The translations under genes and the position numbers were made by a program. From JAWKMZ01 sp041391965 (lineage in GTDB: Bacteria; Bacteroidota; Bacteroidia; Flavobacteriales; Flavobacteriaceae), in NCBI GenBank assembly GCA_041391965.1, contig JAWKMZ010000003.1:124001-188000 (forward strand): a stretch of 64,000 bases of DNA, read 5' to 3'. Of this stretch, positions 61,523 to 64,000 are shown piece by piece. The first letter of the stretch is position 1. Each line of letters opens with the position of its first letter. The notes beneath the pieces are model-generated. The model was given only the letters and a program-made list of their open reading frames with translations. It did not search any database and was not told where the DNA came from.

Positions 61523-64000
61523 TTACATTTTAATATCTTCAGGTTTTTTGTAATTAAACAAATAATCAACATCCATTTCTTGCACTTTTCCTAATTTGCT
61601 TAAAGCTTTAAAATCAATGTCTTTTTTATTGCCTACCACCATAATATTGTAATTTTCTCCTTTGATGTTTTTATCAAAAAAGGCTTTTAGGTCCTCTAAG
61701 GTCATGTTTTTAATAGTATTGTACATTTCTTCTCTATTATCTTTAGTGATGCCCAATTTTTTAAGATTTTCATAAGACCAGAAAATATTAGCCTTGGTAA
61801 TGCGATCTGAAGCAATACGCTTGAGTGCTGCATCTTTAGCTGCATTAAATTGTTCTTCAGCTTCTGGCATATTGGTCATTAAATCCATCATAGCATCAAC
61901 AGCTTCAGGCATTTTATTGGCTTGGGTGCCAATGTAGGCCATGACATAGTTGGATTTATCTTTATCACTTGCGGTACTATAACTTGCAAAGGCAGAATAC
62001 GCTAAAGATTTAGACTCTCTTATCTCTTGAAAGACAATAGATGATAAACCACTTCCAAAATACGCATTGAATAGCTTGGTTGCTGCCATGTTTTCTGGTG
62101 AAAACGCATTTCCTTTTGCTAAAAATAACATTTCAGATTGTACCATATCATAATTTACAAAATATACATTGCCACCTGTTTCTCTTTCAGCATAAGTCAT
62201 TGCTTCGGGATACTCTTTTAATTCTGAAGGCACTTTATGATAGGTGTTTAAAGCAGTTACGGCAGCATTGACGTCTTTTCCATAATAAAAAATACGTTGT
62301 TTGTAGTTTTTTAAATCTTTTACAAGGTCTACTAATTCTTGTGGATTGATGGCTTTCATTTCATCTATTTGCATAATGTTTCTCAAACGAGAGTTTTCGC
62401 CATATTGTCCATAATTTTTCAAACCTGTCCAAAGAATACTTCCTTTTTGGGTTTTAGTATCCTGACGGTCTTTTGCTATTTGGTCAATATAATTATTATA
62501 GGCTTCTTGATTTGGAGTTGCATTGGCCCATAAATTTTCTAATAAATCTAACCCTTTTGGTAAGTTTTCTTTTAATCCACTTAAGCCAACGTATGATTTT
62601 TCGGCACTTGTGTTTACATAGTAGTTGATACCCAATTTGTAAAATTCTTTTTTAATTTCTTCTGAGGACATTTTATCAGTTCCTAAATACTCCAAATACC
62701 CAACAGCTAAAGCTAATTTTTTATCATTATCACTTCCCATATCAAAAATGATATTCAAGTTAAATAGGTCGTTTGTTGGATTTTCAACATAAGAAACGTT
62801 TAAACCACTATCTGTTTTGGTTTCTTTAATAGCTGTTGCATAATCAACATATTTAGGTTGTAGTGGCTCTACTTCTATCTTATTGAAGTTTACAAGGTAA
62901 TCTGAACTTTTATCTCTATTCAAATGTACTGGTGTAATGCCTGGATTTTGAACCTTAACAATGTTTTTGTCCTCACCTTTGCGCTTGTAAACAACTACAT
63001 AATTGTTGCCATAAAACTTGTTTGCAAAATCAACCAGTTGTTGTTTGGTGATTTTTTTTAAATCGTCAATAAAGCCTATTTTGTTTTTCCAATCTTCATG
63101 GTGAATAAATGCGTTGTAATATTCAGTTGCCAAGGCTGTAGAATTTTCATATTGACGCATATTTCTGAGTTTTAGGTCATTGATAACGGCATCAATCATC
63201 CAATCGTCAAATTCACCTTTTTTAAGCTTGTCTATTTGTGCTAATAACAAATCTTTGACTTCATCTAAAGTTTGTCCTTCTTTTGGCGCTCCTGTAAATT
63301 GATGAAATCCATAATCATTCATAAACTGTGGTGAGCATCCTGCACTTTGAACCAGTTGCTTTTGATTAAGATTTAAATCTATCAAACCAGCAGTTCCGTT
63401 AGCCAAAATCATATCAGCAAGTGTTAGCAGTTTTTCTTCTTCTGTATTGACACCTTCTGAGCGAAATGCGATGGTAACATTTTCTGAGGTTGGCCCATAA
63501 ACTTCTTTAATAATTGGAGAAGTAATAGGTGATTCTTTTGGTAAGGTTGGATGTGTTACTTCTTTGTTTTTGAATTTTCCGAAAGTGTCATTAATTCTTT
63601 TGATAGTAGAATCAAACTCTAAATCGCCAACCAAAACAACAGCCATATTATTTGGTACATAATATTTGTCAAAATAGTTATGAATTTCTACCATTGACGG
63701 ATTTTTTAAATGCTCAGCTATTCCGATGGTTGATTGTTGCCCGTAAGGATGTGTAGGAAATAAACCATCCAACATCGCTGCATACGATTTGCGAAAATCG
63801 TTATCTTGACCTCTGTTAAACTCTTCAAAAACGGCTTCTAATTCGGTATGAAATAAGCGTAGAACTAACTCACTAAAACGATCGCTTTCTAAGGTTGTCC
63901 ATTTATCAAGCTCGTTGGCAGGAATTATATTTTGATATACGGTTTCTTCAAACCAAGTGTGCGCATTAGTAGCTTCTGCACCAAGTGAACTGGTCATTTT
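61523..64000 (-). CDS. M16-family metallopeptidase, N terminus cut by the window edge
   Basis: At least 825 residues are in view and the frame is open at position 64000, so the true start is outside. The visible part begins with the piece that follows the HxxEH zinc motif (ATNAHTWFEETVYQNIIP). It continues with HPYGQQSTIGIAEHLKN...YVPNNMAVVLVGD, which ends the first M16 domain. Two further M16-type domains follow, the last with VGNKKDIDFKALSKLG. The arrangement suits a pitrilysin-like periplasmic enzyme of about 950 residues. The zinc ligands cannot be checked here. Confidence 0.9.
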   Translation of the reverse strand, partial: KMTSSLGAEATNAHTWFEETVYQNIIPANELDKWTTLESDRFSELVLRLFHTELEAVFEEFNRGQDNDFRKSYAAMLDGLFPTHPYGQQSTIGIAEHLKNPSMVEIHNYFDKYYVPNNMAVVLVGDLEFDSTIKRINDTFGKFKNKEVTHPTLPKESPITSPIIKEVYGPTSENVTIAFRSEGVNTEEEKLLTLADMILANGTAGLIDLNLNQKQLVQSAGCSPQFMNDYGFHQFTGAPKEGQTLDEVKDLLLAQIDKLKKGEFDDWMIDAVINDLKLRNMRQYENSTALATEYYNAFIHHEDWKNKIGFIDDLKKITKQQLVDFANKFYGNNYVVVYKRKGEDKNIVKVQNPGITPVHLNRDKSSDYLVNFNKIEVEPLQPKYVDYATAIKETKTDSGLNVSYVENPTNDLFNLNIIFDMGSDNDKKLALAVGYLEYLGTDKMSSEEIKKEFYKLGINYYVNTSAEKSYVGLSGLKENLPKGLDLLENLWANATPNQEAYNNYIDQIAKDRQDTKTQKGSILWTGLKNYGQYGENSRLRNIMQIDEMKAINPQELVDLVKDLKNYKQRIFYYGKDVNAAVTALNTYHKVPSELKEYPEAMTYAERETGGNVYFVNYDMVQSEMLFLAKGNAFSPENMAATKLFNAYFGSGLSSIVFQEIRESKSLAYSAFASYSTASDKDKSNYVMAYIGTQANKMPEAVDAMMDLMTNMPEAEEQFNAAKDAALKRIASDRITKANIFWSYENLKKLGITKDNREEMYNTIKNMTLEDLKAFFDKNIKGENYNIMVVGNKKDIDFKALSKLGKVQEMDVDYLFNYKKPEDIKM

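Overview
The window looks like ordinary chromosome from a marine-type Flavobacteriaceae (phylum Bacteroidota). The DNA is AT-rich, and start codons are preceded by A-rich leaders instead of Shine-Dalgarno sites. The few recognisable promoters have the TTTG / TAnnTTTG form typical of the phylum. Family content agrees: a bacillithiol gene (bshA), a secreted protein with a type IX secretion tail, SpII lipoproteins, and DUF4251, DUF1835, DUF72 and DUF2461 proteins. I see no rRNA, tRNA, CRISPR array, phage or insertion sequence.

Layout. 1-8.6 kb (+): a membrane Fe-S reductase with a cysteine-rich CCG partner, serB, two small genes, a large NagZ-like/serine-hydrolase fusion, and bshA. 8.7-14.9 kb: an outer-membrane barrel protein (-), then a fused FAD/Fe-S 2-hydroxyacid dehydrogenase, aroC and a dicarboxylate/amino-acid symporter (+). 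15.4-23 kb: mutS2 with a DCC thiol-disulfide gene (-), ung (+), and a minus-strand group encoding a 2OG oxygenase, a SUI1-type factor, a DUF1835 protein, a nucleoside phosphorylase and a cytoplasmic substrate-binding-like protein. 23.1-29.3 kb (+): a fused 2-oxoacid dehydrogenase E1, a 3D-domain lipoprotein, a DEAD/DEAH helicase, a secreted protein and a cold-shock-domain protein. A minus-strand array of tiny ORFs sits inside this stretch.

29.3-37.5 kb: rluE-like and topB (-), a GltB-like FMN protein, a sortilin-like BNR-repeat protein and a DUF4251 lipoprotein (+). 37.7-44.4 kb: MFS transporter, shortened DUF2200, YceI (-), a membrane-anchored winged-helix regulator (+), an intradiol-dioxygenase-like protein, a zinc alcohol dehydrogenase and an EamA exporter (-). 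44.5-51.3 kb (+): OmpA lipoprotein, ATP-grasp plus GNAT pair, vanadium haloperoxidase, DUF3817 and MscS. 51.4-64 kb: mostly minus-strand housekeeping genes (OmpA/lipocalin pair, thioesterase, DUF72, DUF2461, corA, truA-like, VWA membrane protein, fabG, M16 peptidase cut by the window edge) with several small plus-strand genes.

Most of the window is core metabolism and envelope upkeep. The most unusual item is the 25.7-26.1 kb minus-strand stretch. Two near-identical 28-residue ORFs and one 22-residue ORF are spaced 40-42 nt apart. Each is preceded by an AT- or A-rich leader, and the set ends at a strong intrinsic terminator. The repeat unit coincides almost exactly with the ORF, and two of the four differences between copies are synonymous, so I read this as a previously unannotated micropeptide operon.
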